Of a DNA stretch of 34,689 bases, positions 5,420 to 13,921 are shown piece by piece. The notes beneath the pieces were generated by a model. The model saw only the letters and a list, made by a program, of their open reading frames with translations. It made no database searches and was not told the DNA's origin. Numbering within the stretch: the stretch's first letter is position 1; every line of letters starts with the position of its first letter. This stretch comes from Desulfurococcales archaeon (lineage in GTDB: Archaea > Thermoproteota > Thermoprotei_A > Sulfolobales > Desulfurococcaceae), in contig JALWZC010000024.1 of the NCBI GenBank assembly GCA_027002875.1, positions 37,194 to 71,882 on the forward strand. The letters run 5' to 3'. The position numbers were made by a program, and so were the translations under genes.

Positions 5420-6031
5420 ATGAGCGAATACCGTTGCCCAGTATGTGGTGGGGAACTAGTCTGGGATTATGAAAGAGGAGAAGTAACGTGTAGCCGCTGC
5501 GGATTAGTAGTTGACCGAATCTATTACTACGGGCCCCCGAGGATAACCGAGGAGGTAAGAGATAAGGAGAGGGAAACGCTTAGAAGACACTACCCGAAAA
5601 GGAATAAGGAGTTTAGAGAATACAGGATACACAGGGCTAGATACTACATGGCCCGGAAATACGTAGAAGACAAGCCATGGCTAGAAGTAGATTATGATAA
5701 AGTAATAGAAACCGGAAAAATGATCCACAGTATAAAGTCTAAAGCAACTATTGAAGCTGAAAGGAATATTGGAGAGAAAGACTTGTGGGAGCCGATCAAT
5801 AGAACGCTGAAACTAATCGAGGAAACCTACCCAATAGCACTAGCACGGACTAAGAGGAGCAGATACGCGTTAGCATACATCGTATACAAGTACATAGAGG
5901 AGAAAAAGTATCCCAATGATAAAGAAATAGTAGAGATCTTCAAGATAAGCGGGACAAGCTATAAGAGATTACTCAAAATAGCAGATAAAATAATAAATAT
6001 ACTCACGGCAAAACCCGTAGCTATACGATAA
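5420..6031 (+). CDS. Short TFIIB-like protein (zinc ribbon plus one cyclin-like repeat)
   Basis: 203 residues. The N-terminal zinc ribbon has CPVCGG (Cys6, Cys9) and CSRCGLVVD (Cys24, Cys27), as in TFB. A long basic, Arg/Tyr-rich linker (about 45-85) follows, and then a single helical region (about 120-195: EPINRTLKLIEETYP..YALAYIVYKYIEE..IVEIFKISGTSYKRLLKIA) resembling one cyclin repeat. Ordinary archaeal TFB is about 300 residues with two repeats, so this is a reduced or divergent paralogue, perhaps comparable to TFB3-type proteins. A strong GAGGG site precedes ATG 5420, and a TATA-like tgttttaa lies about 120 bases upstream. A transcription role is probable; its exact step is unknown. Confidence 0.7.
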   Translation: MSEYRCPVCGGELVWDYERGEVTCSRCGLVVDRIYYYGPPRITEEVRDKERETLRRHYPKRNKEFREYRIHRARYYMARKYVEDKPWLEVDYDKVIETGKMIHSIKSKATIEAERNIGEKDLWEPINRTLKLIEETYPIALARTKRSRYALAYIVYKYIEEKKYPNDKEIVEIFKISGTSYKRLLKIADKIINILTAKPVAIR

Positions 6032-6094
6032 AAACACCACCATAATTATTTATTAAGGGAAACACCCCCTCCTAAACGATAAACGGAGAAGAAA

Positions 6095-7201
6095 ATGACT
6101 AGTCTACCCGATAAAGTGAAAAAATACTATATAAAACCATACGATGAACTCTACACCTATATAGATTCAAAACTAAGAAAAACCACTATACCAGTACCGC
6201 CAAGGCTTAGAAGGGATAAAACGGCCCAGCTGAAAAATATTCTCCTCGGGAAACTAGCAATAGCGTACAATATCGTCGATAAAGAACTAGAAAAAATCAT
6301 CAATATAGTGGAGGAAATCGAGAAATCCAACCCCTTCTACGTGGAAATATACAGAATGATCACAGGTACGGAGCCAGGTATAACAGCTAAAAAACTAAGA
6401 ATAGCCAGGAGGAATCTTAGAAGAATATACTACGAGTACAGGGTAAACATAAAGAATAGCTACTCAGGAAAAGAAGCATCGGGACACTTTAAAGCAGGAC
6501 TCGGTAGAATATTATCCTTCTATAGGAGAAACGACCAGTTAATCCAAGCAATAAAGAAAGTAGTTGTTGAAATAGCTAAACTCCCAGATATATCTGGAGA
6601 CCTAATGGTTATTATAGCTGGAATGCCCCAAGTAGGTAAATCAACAATCATAAGAAGCCTTACGAATGCAGAACCAGAAATTGGAAACTACCCCTTTACA
6701 ACTAAGAACATAATAGTAGGACACATAACAGTCAAACATCTAGGAAAAATAACCCTAATAGATACACCTGGACTACTAGACAGGCCCCAATCTATGAGGA
6801 ACGAGATAGAGAACAAGGCAATACTAGCAATAAAACACCTAGCAGACAAAGCAGTCTACGTATTCGACCCAAGCCCCCAAAGCTACTACACACTAAACGA
6901 ACAATTAAGAGTCTACAGAGAAGTTGAAGAACTCGTAGGGAGTGAAAACATACTACCAGTAATAAACAAGATCGATATAACGCCTAAACAATTACTAGAA
7001 AAAACACACCAATCAATAACAAGGGAGACCGGTAAAAAACCATTACTAATATCAGCTCTAAGAGGAGAGGGACTAGAAGAGTTAAAGAATATACTCATCA
7101 GGTTCTTCATGGAGAAAACCCAATTCCCTCAACAACGATTAAACCCCGAGAACCCTCCTCGCCTTCAACGCGATAATCAGACTCTGGGAGAAAAATTTTA
7201 G
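6095..7201 (+). CDS. Nog1/Obg-type GTPase (ribosome assembly)
   Basis: A 368-residue GTPase with a helical N-terminal domain of about 165 residues as in Nog1, the nucleolar GTP-binding protein of 60S assembly. G1 is GMPQVGKST (about 181-189), G3 is DTPGLLDRP, G4 NKID, G5 SALRG. The N-terminal helical bundle followed by a G domain distinguishes Nog1 from bacterial Obg. The last ~31 residues (after FFMEKT) are encoded in DNA that also encodes, on the other strand, the C-terminus of RtcA: a 95-base convergent overlap. The tail may therefore be poorly conserved. Likely role: 50S subunit maturation. Confidence 0.85.
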   Translation: MTSLPDKVKKYYIKPYDELYTYIDSKLRKTTIPVPPRLRRDKTAQLKNILLGKLAIAYNIVDKELEKIINIVEEIEKSNPFYVEIYRMITGTEPGITAKKLRIARRNLRRIYYEYRVNIKNSYSGKEASGHFKAGLGRILSFYRRNDQLIQAIKKVVVEIAKLPDISGDLMVIIAGMPQVGKSTIIRSLTNAEPEIGNYPFTTKNIIVGHITVKHLGKITLIDTPGLLDRPQSMRNEIENKAILAIKHLADKAVYVFDPSPQSYYTLNEQLRVYREVEELVGSENILPVINKIDITPKQLLEKTHQSITRETGKKPLLISALRGEGLEELKNILIRFFMEKTQFPQQRLNPENPPRLQRDNQTLGEKF

Positions 7202-8177
7202 AAACCATCAATGCAGTTAACGCATGGCTAGTCAACCGGGCGACACCGACTCTACTAGTCCCACTAGCTAGGAACAAGTATGGAACAATCATATCAGCCA
7301 TATGCCTATCGAAAGCCATACCCGTTTCAAGATCCTCTACTAGTTTCTTAGCGGCTTCTAAACCAACGATCTCCGCTCGCTTACCCCGAGCACCAATAGA
7401 ATCCCCTCCAAGCCGAGTACCTGCATCGACATCGGCATAGACAGTTATACCACTACCGGGTCCGAGATGTGGATCCCTATCTCTGGGATAAGCCTCAATC
7501 TCTATCTTGGGTTCAACCCCAAGCCTTTCCAATATGTACTGGGCAGCAGATCTAGCCTGCCTCTCGGCGACGTGTCTAGGAAGCCTCACTGCATGGCTCA
7601 AGCCCCTGATCGACCTAATCCCACCCCTCTCAACAATACTTATCCGCGGCAAAGGCTCTTCTAAGTGTCTAACCTTTAGAATAACCCTACCACCACCTTT
7701 AGGGTAGTGCCCCCTACGGTGAACTTCTATACTAGCATTAATACCTAGTAATGATAGGTTGTACAGGAATACAAACCTCATATAATCGATCGGTGGGCTC
7801 CACGATACATCAGTACCACCAATAATCTCAACACGTGAATCCCCACCACCGAAGAGAAGAGCCGGCAGGATCGCTTGTATGACGAGGGATATGCTTCCAG
7901 CAGTACCGATATTAAACCGGTAACTCCCCGGTTTCCTCCTCTTAGGCTTAAACACTATCTCCATACTCCCAACACGGGCGCCACTAACTTCAGCATCGGT
8001 AATCTCCTGCAAAGCCTTAACAGCAGTTAAATGCTGGGGTCGAAGACCAGGGTTACTCCTCTTAGCCCTAATATTATAAATCCTAACAGGCTTCAATAGA
8101 ACAGCTGAAAAACCGAGACTATACCTGAGAATCTGTCCCCCACCTTCACCCATAGAACCATCTATTTCAACAAGCAC
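7107..8177 (-). CDS. rtcA: RNA 3'-terminal phosphate cyclase
   Basis: RtcA converts RNA 3'-phosphate to a 2',3'-cyclic phosphate using ATP. Signatures: EIDGSMGEGGGQILR at the N-terminus, RAKRSNPGLRPQHLTAV, NIGTAGSISLVIQAILPALL, KRGHYP-like RRGHYPKGGGRV, and the active-site region ending GMAFDRHMADMIVPYL, where the nucleophilic His lies. I start at GTG 8177, which has GAGGGTG upstream and places EIDGS near the N-terminus as in the family; ATG 8210 is also in frame. The start overlaps the NadM stop, so translation is probably coupled. The 3' end overlaps the Nog1 gene by 95 bases. Confidence 0.93.
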   Translation of the reverse strand: MLVEIDGSMGEGGGQILRYSLGFSAVLLKPVRIYNIRAKRSNPGLRPQHLTAVKALQEITDAEVSGARVGSMEIVFKPKRRKPGSYRFNIGTAGSISLVIQAILPALLFGGGDSRVEIIGGTDVSWSPPIDYMRFVFLYNLSLLGINASIEVHRRGHYPKGGGRVILKVRHLEEPLPRISIVERGGIRSIRGLSHAVRLPRHVAERQARSAAQYILERLGVEPKIEIEAYPRDRDPHLGPGSGITVYADVDAGTRLGGDSIGARGKRAEIVGLEAAKKLVEDLETGMAFDRHMADMIVPYLFLASGTSRVGVARLTSHALTALMVSKIFLPESDYRVEGEEGSRGLIVVEGIGFSP

Positions 8178-8685
8178 TACTACACACCCTCTTAACCCTC
8201 TCAACACCATTCACACGATCAATATACTCAGCTACAATCCCTGGTACGCGGCTTCTCCAATCACCACCACTACACATTAACCTTCGAATAAGCGTACCAT
8301 TAAAACGATCAGGCTGGTAAAGTTCGATCCTTAGAACCCTTACACCAAGCCATTCATACAAATAAGCAACATGAGGATTACCGGTAGCGACGGCGTCAAC
8401 CTTGGGAACCATTGCTAACAAATAACTAGTCCACGCTAGAGGCATACGTATATCCGGGACAGGAATTAGCCAGTACCTATCCCTACCAACACCTTCACTC
8501 TTCAAAACATTATTAATCATTTCCAGCCTCTCACCAGCAGTAAAAGGATTACGACAAGTAAATCCTTCCTGAGCAGAACCAACAGCAATAACTACCTCGT
8601 CAAACTCGTCGAGAAGCTTTAACAATACTTTTAAATGACCCTTATGAAAAGGCTGGAAACGGCCCGGGTAAAGGACTCGGAGCAT
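8167..8685 (-). CDS. nadM: Nicotinamide-nucleotide adenylyltransferase (archaeal NadM type)
   Basis: This enzyme makes NAD from NMN and ATP. With ATG 8685 the protein has 172 residues, the family size. The nucleotidyltransferase signature LYPGRFQPFHKGHL sits at residues 4-17, GSAQEGFTCRNPFTAGER follows, and the C-terminal FNGTLIRRL holds the ISxTxIR-like motif. The upstream in-frame extension to 8805 reads through the end of fttA and lacks family similarity, so I reject it. AGGTG lies 10 bases before the start. It follows FttA and precedes RtcA on the same strand, probably in one transcript. Confidence 0.95.
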   Translation of the reverse strand: MLRVLYPGRFQPFHKGHLKVLLKLLDEFDEVVIAVGSAQEGFTCRNPFTAGERLEMINNVLKSEGVGRDRYWLIPVPDIRMPLAWTSYLLAMVPKVDAVATGNPHVAYLYEWLGVRVLRIELYQPDRFNGTLIRRLMCSGGDWRSRVPGIVAEYIDRVNGVERVKRVCSSAC

Positions 8686-8713
8686 AATGATACACCTGGT
8701 TATAATTAGGATA

Positions 8714-10669
8714 TTATTTGTATGCTGTAATATGTATCGTGTCGAGTATTCTAGGAGTAAATATATTAGTTGAGGCTGGGTATCCCGAAGCACTTGACCT
8801 AACATACCTAGATACTAATCGTGCAAGCGTTGTTATAGCGGTTGGCTCTCCGTGGTTCAATACAATGTTCCTAGGTTTTGGATAGATATTTCTCACGTAT
8901 CTCAACAATTCGTTCTGATCACTATGTCCGCTGAATCCTTCAATACTGTAAACCTCCATGTTAATCTTAATAAGCTCTACACGGTTATCAACAACAACTT
9001 GTAGTTCCCTTAGACCATCCTTAATCATCCTACCTAGAGTACCCTCAGCCTGGTACCCTACGAATACTAGGCTATTCCTAGGATCACTAGCGAGTAGCTT
9101 CAAGTACTCAACAGCGGGGCCACCGGTAAGCATGCCGCTTGTAGCGATAATTATAGAAGGCCTATCCTCAACGATGTCCGGCCTTGCAGTCCTACCCTCA
9201 ACGATCTTGAAGAAATCAGCTGTAAAGGGGTTATCACCTCTATAAATCATCTCCTTAAGATTCTTATTCAGATACTCCGGGTATTGCGTATGTATAGCAG
9301 TAACCTCGTTTACAAGGCCCTCAATATAGATGTCAACCTTTGGAAGGAATCCTCGGTTAATAGCATCACTCAACACGAGCATAATCTCCTGTCCACGGCC
9401 TACCGCGAAGACAGGGATTAAAACTATACCGTTCCGCTCCATAGTCTTGCGAATAACCCTTATTAGTTCTAGTTCAGCCTCCCTACGGCTCTGCTGGCGT
9501 GTAGCACCATAAGTGGACTCCATGATTAATGTTTCAACACGTGGAAACCTATCATTAGCTTTGCTGAGAAGCCTTGTATGAGTATACTTGAAATCACCAG
9601 TATACACTATATTGTGAAGCCCCATACCAATATGCAGGTGGACAATAGCAGATCCAAGTATGTGGCCTGCATTATACATTGTAACCTTAATATCTGGAGC
9701 TACGTCGGTAACTTCAGCATACTCGAGCTGTATAGTGTGGAGTATCATTGTAACCATATCCTTCTCAGTATATGGTAGCGGCTTCCCCTCCCTCTGCGTA
9801 ACGTCTATGAAGTCCTTAATCATGATCGTCATTAATTCACGAGTAGGCTTAGTCACGTAGACCGGGCCTCTATAACCATACTTATAGAGGAGGGGAACAA
9901 GGCCCACATGATCTAGGTGGGCATGGGTTACTATTACAGCATCTAGCTCTGCAAGCCTTAATTGATCAATATCTATAAATGGATACGCTTTATCAAAATT
10001 CGAGCCTGCACCAACATTAACGCCAAAATCTAGAAGTACCCTGCTCTCCCTCGTTTCAACTAGAATAGCGGACCTGCCGACCTCCATAAATCCTCCTAGA
10101 GCTGTGATCCTCACATAATTATTCTTAAAGATCACATCCCTATGGATCCTTTCACCGATATACCTCAGAAACTTTAACCTATAATCACTCTCGTTAAGAA
10201 TACTGTACATTACGGATTTCAACGTCTTAGATTCTAGGGGTGAAGCCCTCCAAACCTCCGGTCTCCAACCCGTCTCCGCTAGTATTTGGTGTCTAAGCTT
10301 AGCACCCTTACCAATAACCATTCCAGGCTTTTCAGCTTTAATCCAAACCTCTCCAAGGGTTCGATCAAAAACAATACTATTAGGATCAACGCCCGCCTCC
10401 GGCGGGATAATCTGCAGTATCTTCTCCTTAGCCTGCTCCGGCGGTAGCCTAACATCGGGATCAGCTCTGATCACAAGCCTTTTCCTAACCTTCTTAGCAA
10501 TAGCCTTAACATGATCGAAATACTTAGCAATAGCCTGCCGGTTCCTAACATACAATACTATCTCGGGGCCTTCGAACTCTATATTAGTCAATACAAGCTC
10601 CGGGGGAAGCTCCATTATAATTCTCTTAATAAGCTCTGCTCTATTCTTGTCAAGCATAACCCTCTTCAA
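8714..10669 (-). CDS. fttA: FttA / aCPSF1: KH-domain beta-CASP ribonuclease, transcription termination factor
   Basis: FttA cleaves nascent RNA and terminates archaeal transcription. The N-terminal ~180 residues hold two KH-like domains (IEFEGPEIVLYV; KPGMVIGKGAKLR). The metallo-beta-lactamase core has HAHLDHVG, HILGSAIVHL, YTGDFKYTHTRLL and ESTYGATRQQ, and the beta-CASP part has IPVFAVGRGQE, TSGMLTGGPAVEYL and GFSGHSDQNELL, ending with LNHGEP. At 651 residues it is the full family length. The start is TTG 10669; ATG 10657, four codons in, is a good alternative. The 198-base upstream spacer up to psmB carries TTTATAAT about 5 bases before the TTG, perhaps indicating the later start. Confidence 0.95.
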   Translation of the reverse strand: MKRVMLDKNRAELIKRIIMELPPELVLTNIEFEGPEIVLYVRNRQAIAKYFDHVKAIAKKVRKRLVIRADPDVRLPPEQAKEKILQIIPPEAGVDPNSIVFDRTLGEVWIKAEKPGMVIGKGAKLRHQILAETGWRPEVWRASPLESKTLKSVMYSILNESDYRLKFLRYIGERIHRDVIFKNNYVRITALGGFMEVGRSAILVETRESRVLLDFGVNVGAGSNFDKAYPFIDIDQLRLAELDAVIVTHAHLDHVGLVPLLYKYGYRGPVYVTKPTRELMTIMIKDFIDVTQREGKPLPYTEKDMVTMILHTIQLEYAEVTDVAPDIKVTMYNAGHILGSAIVHLHIGMGLHNIVYTGDFKYTHTRLLSKANDRFPRVETLIMESTYGATRQQSRREAELELIRVIRKTMERNGIVLIPVFAVGRGQEIMLVLSDAINRGFLPKVDIYIEGLVNEVTAIHTQYPEYLNKNLKEMIYRGDNPFTADFFKIVEGRTARPDIVEDRPSIIIATSGMLTGGPAVEYLKLLASDPRNSLVFVGYQAEGTLGRMIKDGLRELQVVVDNRVELIKINMEVYSIEGFSGHSDQNELLRYVRNIYPKPRNIVLNHGEPTAITTLARLVSRYVRSSASGYPASTNIFTPRILDTIHITAYK

Positions 10670-10867
10670 TTATAAACACCAACATACATAATCTATGACT
10701 AGCTGCTAGAACCACCCAGCCTTGATCACTACAAACGGTTCCGGCTATACCAGTGTTAATTTAGTATACGTAGGGATTAACCTTGTAGTAGGACACTATT
10801 ATACTAAGATCAGCCTACTCCTCATAACCAAGATATAATTATAGAGTTTAAAATATTTTCCCAAGTA

Positions 10868-11488
10868 TTATTGTTGAAAAACAAGCTTCTTCTCCCGTAT
10901 AAACGTGTATTCTCTAACACCCTCCCTTCCAATAACAACAACATCAACACCTTCACCGGAAAAACCATCCCTCCTCATAGCAGCTAATACTGCTTTCTTA
11001 GCAAGCTCTACTGCATCATCAACCGTCAAATCCCTACTATAACCCTCCTCAAGCACCCCAATAGCTGTTGGTGAACCAGACCCGGTAGCCATGTATTCCT
11101 CCCTACTAATAGTTCCATACAGGTCTAAATAATACAACTGGGGACCAGTACTGTCAACACCGCCGAGAAGTAGCTGTACTATAAAGGGGTATACTCTCAA
11201 GTATGCTGTAAGGATCAACGACATATTTGATGCTAGAGCCGAGATCTTCATCTGCGAACCAGTATCATTATAATACTTCCTCGCAATATACCGAGCCTGC
11301 TCAACAAGGAACTGTGCATCAGCAACTAAGCCACTAATAGTTAAAGCGGCATAATTAGTTATCAACTGTATCTTCTTAACCCTCTTATGAGCGATAAAAG
11401 AACCTGCAGTAGCTCTCTTATCAGCAGCAAGTACAACGTGATCACCAGCTACTAGTCCGACAGTTGTAGTTTTAGACTCCTTAACCAT
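10868..11488 (-). CDS. psmB: Proteasome beta subunit, catalytic type (beta-2)
   Basis: The active 20S proteasome protease subunit. From ATG 11488 it has a six-residue propeptide, MVKESK, followed by TTTVGLVAGDHVVLAADKRAT, so Thr1, Asp17 and Lys33 are all present. Later blocks (ISGLVADAQF, LLGGVDSTGPQLYYLDLYG, YMATGSGSPTAIGVLE, SGEGVDVVVI) complete the fold; mature length about 200. The frame is open back to 11659, but those 57 residues cross the divergent promoter and resemble no beta subunit; ATG 11515 would give a 15-residue propeptide. GGGGG upstream of 11488 may be the RBS. Partner of the Thr-less subunit at 4539-5135. Confidence 0.93.
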   Translation of the reverse strand: MVKESKTTTVGLVAGDHVVLAADKRATAGSFIAHKRVKKIQLITNYAALTISGLVADAQFLVEQARYIARKYYNDTGSQMKISALASNMSLILTAYLRVYPFIVQLLLGGVDSTGPQLYYLDLYGTISREEYMATGSGSPTAIGVLEEGYSRDLTVDDAVELAKKAVLAAMRRDGFSGEGVDVVVIGREGVREYTFIREKKLVFQQ

Positions 11489-11641
11489 CCCATCCAAACC
11501 CCCAATATAAAACATCCCGGCAGGGAAGAGACACTGGTACATGTTATTAGGGATTACTAACAATGCTATTAAACATATAGCATAGACTATTAAAAACCCC
11601 GTTTTACCAAGAAACACATACGCTTGGTGGTGTCTCAGGTT

Positions 11642-12706
11642 TTGAATAGAAAGATACACGAGATAACCCTGCCGTTAAAAGTAATTATAGGTTCAAGAAT
11701 CCTAGGTAAAATCCCTGAATACTTGGAAGCGATGAAGCTAACCAGTAATTACCCCGTGGGAATAGTTAGCGGTCCTAAAACATATGAAGTAGCTGGTAAA
11801 CTAGTCGAGAAAGCCCTCGAGGAAAAGGGGTATAAAGTTTATGCTTGGAAGATAACTAGTGCACACGTAGAAACAGCTGAGAAAATAGCTTCTGAGACTA
11901 GGAGTAAGGGAGTGGTAATATATCTAGGAGTGGGCGGGGGTAAATCGATCGATATAGCGAAATACAGTGCACACGTTAACAACGGCTACTTTATCAGTGT
12001 ACCCACAGCAGCAAGCCATGACGGTATAGCATCGCCCTTTGCATCACTCAAAGGAACCGAGAAGCCTACAAGTGTGAGGGCAGTAACGCCGTACGCTATA
12101 ATAGCAGATATAGACGTTATAACCAGGGCCCCACCGCGGCTTAACCGTGCCGGTGTAGGAGACCTCATAGGGAAACTAACAGCAGTAAAAGACTGGGAGC
12201 TAGCACACAGGCTTAAAGGAGAATACTATGGAGAATACGCTGCCCAACTAGCACTACTCTCAGCAAAACATGTTCTGAGATACCATGAATTAATAGCTAG
12301 CGGAAACCCAGATGGTGTAAGAGTGCTCGTAGAAGCACTGATAAGTAGTGGAGTAGCAATGTGTATAGCCGGTTCAAGCAGGCCGGCCAGCGGGTCAGAA
12401 CACTTATTCAGTCATGCCCTAGACTTAATAGCGCCCGGAAAAGCACTACACGGAGAACAAGTAGCACTCGGAACAATAATGATGCTATACCTATATGGAG
12501 ACCCTGCTTGGAGGAAGGTTAAGAGGATAATGAAAAAGATAGGCTTACCAACAACTGCTAAAGAACTAGGAGTATCGGCGGAAACAATAGTTAAAGCATT
12601 ACTAATAGCACATAAGATAAGGCCGGAAAGATACACCATACTAGGAGAAAACGGGTTGACAGAAGAAGCGGCTTGGAGGCTTATAAGGGAAACAGGTATC
12701 GCTTAA
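11642..12706 (+). CDS. egsA: sn-Glycerol-1-phosphate dehydrogenase
   Basis: It reduces dihydroxyacetone phosphate to sn-glycerol-1-phosphate, setting the archaeal stereochemistry of membrane lipids. Visible: the Rossmann-type NAD(P) site LGVGGGKSIDIAKYSA, the family signature PTAASHDGIASPFAS, GVGDLIGKLTAVKDW, and the Zn-ligand His blocks (GSEHLFSHALD; HGEQVALGT). I chose TTG 11642, eight bases after GGTGGTG; TTG 11624 and GTG 11627/11630 are in frame and would add up to six residues. Length about 354, as usual. Divergent from psmB with an A/T-rich promoter between. GGGP synthase, the next lipid enzyme, is at 29220-29966. Confidence 0.95.
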   Translation: MNRKIHEITLPLKVIIGSRILGKIPEYLEAMKLTSNYPVGIVSGPKTYEVAGKLVEKALEEKGYKVYAWKITSAHVETAEKIASETRSKGVVIYLGVGGGKSIDIAKYSAHVNNGYFISVPTAASHDGIASPFASLKGTEKPTSVRAVTPYAIIADIDVITRAPPRLNRAGVGDLIGKLTAVKDWELAHRLKGEYYGEYAAQLALLSAKHVLRYHELIASGNPDGVRVLVEALISSGVAMCIAGSSRPASGSEHLFSHALDLIAPGKALHGEQVALGTIMMLYLYGDPAWRKVKRIMKKIGLPTTAKELGVSAETIVKALLIAHKIRPERYTILGENGLTEEAAWRLIRETGIA

Positions 12707-12720
12707 TAAAACACTACCTT

Positions 12721-13530
12721 TTACTCTCCACTACTGCTATTATTCTCGGCTACACCCTCTCCACTGCTTTCCTGTCCAGCCCCCGTTGCTTCGACGGCTT
12801 CACTCTCCTCCTTCTCTACCTTCTTTTCCTCCTTAGGCTTAGCAAACTCTACAACTTCCACGAATACTATTCTATCAATCTTATCCTTGAAGAACTTGTG
12901 TACATCTGCTGCAAAGGATATCTTCCCATACTGTAGATCCTTCTTAGCCATATACTTTGACGGGATCTTAACGGTTACCTCCTTCTTATCCTCATCAACC
13001 ACTATCTCCAATTCCTCACCCGGTATCTGGAGGTGTCTAACGGCGAGGGCTCTAACCTTATCCTCTAAGGATTCAAGCTTTGCTACAACTTTAACCTTAA
13101 ATACTAGCGTTTTACCAGCTAGTGGATGGTTGAAATCTACTATTACCCTACCACCACTAATTCCCTTAACAATCCCCCTCTGACCACCGATCTCGACTAC
13201 GTCTCCAATATTAACGTTGATGTTTCGACGCCTAAACTCCCTGAGACTATACACTTTAACCTTGCTGGGATCCCTCCGCCCAAACGCCTTCTCGGGCGGT
13301 ACAACAACCTCCTTCTCCTCACCAACATTCATCTCCTTCAGAGCATTTTCTACAACTTCGTTAATCCATCCTTTACCTATGACTACTAGTATTGGACCGT
13401 ACAGCCTGTTTGGCTCATATATGTTCTCCTTCCTAGCAATCTCTTCAATAGTAGTATCAACAACATTACCTGTCTCCTTAACTCTAACAACATAATCAAC
13501 TAACACGAAGTCGCCATCACTAAAACCCAT
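12721..13530 (-). CDS. FKBP-type peptidyl-prolyl cis-trans isomerase (long archaeal/SlyD-like)
   Basis: Catalyses proline isomerisation in folding proteins. From ATG 13530 (with AGGTGG upstream) the protein has 269 residues. The FKBP domain has the flap insert of the SlyD/archaeal type: DFVLVDYVVRVKETGNVVDTT, PILVVIGKGWINEVVENAL, VVPPEKAFGRRDP, then the insert 'INVNIGDVVEIG', then VDFNHPLAGKTLVF. About 80 residues with a beta-rich domain follow, and a Glu/Ser/Gly-rich acidic tail ends the protein, probably disordered. The longer frame to 13707 crosses the divergent promoter and is not credible. Role: cytoplasmic chaperone. Confidence 0.92.
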   Translation of the reverse strand: MGFSDGDFVLVDYVVRVKETGNVVDTTIEEIARKENIYEPNRLYGPILVVIGKGWINEVVENALKEMNVGEEKEVVVPPEKAFGRRDPSKVKVYSLREFRRRNINVNIGDVVEIGGQRGIVKGISGGRVIVDFNHPLAGKTLVFKVKVVAKLESLEDKVRALAVRHLQIPGEELEIVVDEDKKEVTVKIPSKYMAKKDLQYGKISFAADVHKFFKDKIDRIVFVEVVEFAKPKEEKKVEKEESEAVEATGAGQESSGEGVAENNSSSGE

Positions 13531-13624
13531 AACTACCACCTTGAACAATAAAATAACATAAACCGGTTTATAAATAAGTAATGTTAAAAGCATATCCGTT
13601 AAAACCTGTACATGGTAAGCGGCG
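13531..13624. promoter_or_regulatory. Divergent promoter between FKBP and a 2-TM protein gene
   Basis: The spacer contains ccggtttataaataag (about 13562-13577). The TATA-like core reads well in both directions (TTTATAAAT / ATTTATAAA), so one A/T-rich core could serve both genes. A second A-rich block (gttaaaagcat) lies nearer the plus-strand gene. Shine-Dalgarno AGGTGG precedes the FKBP ATG. Confidence 0.45.
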
Positions 13625-13918
13625 ATGAACAAGGAGGATCTTAGAACTATCCTAATAATATTGATTGCGGTCAGCCTTATAGGAGCGTTTATAATACTAG
13701 TAGCCAACCAGGATAGTCAACGCAGGATAAACTATTATGAATCGCCGAGGGGTGTTTTGGAGAGGGCTTTGAATAAATCGGCAGATCGCGAATATAATGA
13801 AACACTCATGATACATAATACTAGGCTAGCAATAGGAATCGTCCTAATGATCATATTAATAGGAAGTATAGGTTTATTCAGGGATAATATAAAAAATAGC
13901 ATTGAAGAATACATCTAA
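13625..13918 (+). CDS. Small membrane protein with two transmembrane helices
   Basis: 97 residues. One hydrophobic helix spans about 8-27 (TILIILIAVSLIGAFIILVA), and another spans about 67-84 (TRLAIGIVLMIILIGSIGLF). Between them lies a polar loop of about 40 residues with two possible N-glycosylation sites (NKS, NET). The loop probably faces the outside, with both ends in the cytoplasm, but topology is inferred. ATG 13625; a weak GGCG-type site precedes it. Converges with the PUA gene, 3 bases apart. No family recognised. Confidence 0.6.
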   Translation: MNKEDLRTILIILIAVSLIGAFIILVANQDSQRRINYYESPRGVLERALNKSADREYNETLMIHNTRLAIGIVLMIILIGSIGLFRDNIKNSIEEYI

Positions 13919-13921
13919 ACA

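Noticed and set aside
8686-8805. 40-residue N-terminal extension of NadM
   Set aside because: It runs through the 3' end of fttA; the nucleotidyltransferase motif should be close to the N-terminus.
11489-11659. 57-residue hydrophobic N-terminal extension of the active proteasome beta subunit
   Set aside because: It covers the divergent promoter with the G1P dehydrogenase gene; archaeal beta propeptides are short, and MVKESK-TTT is a normal start.
12673-13495. Plus-strand frames across the FKBP gene
   Set aside because: They are antisense shadows of a clear FKBP with an RBS; no family features.
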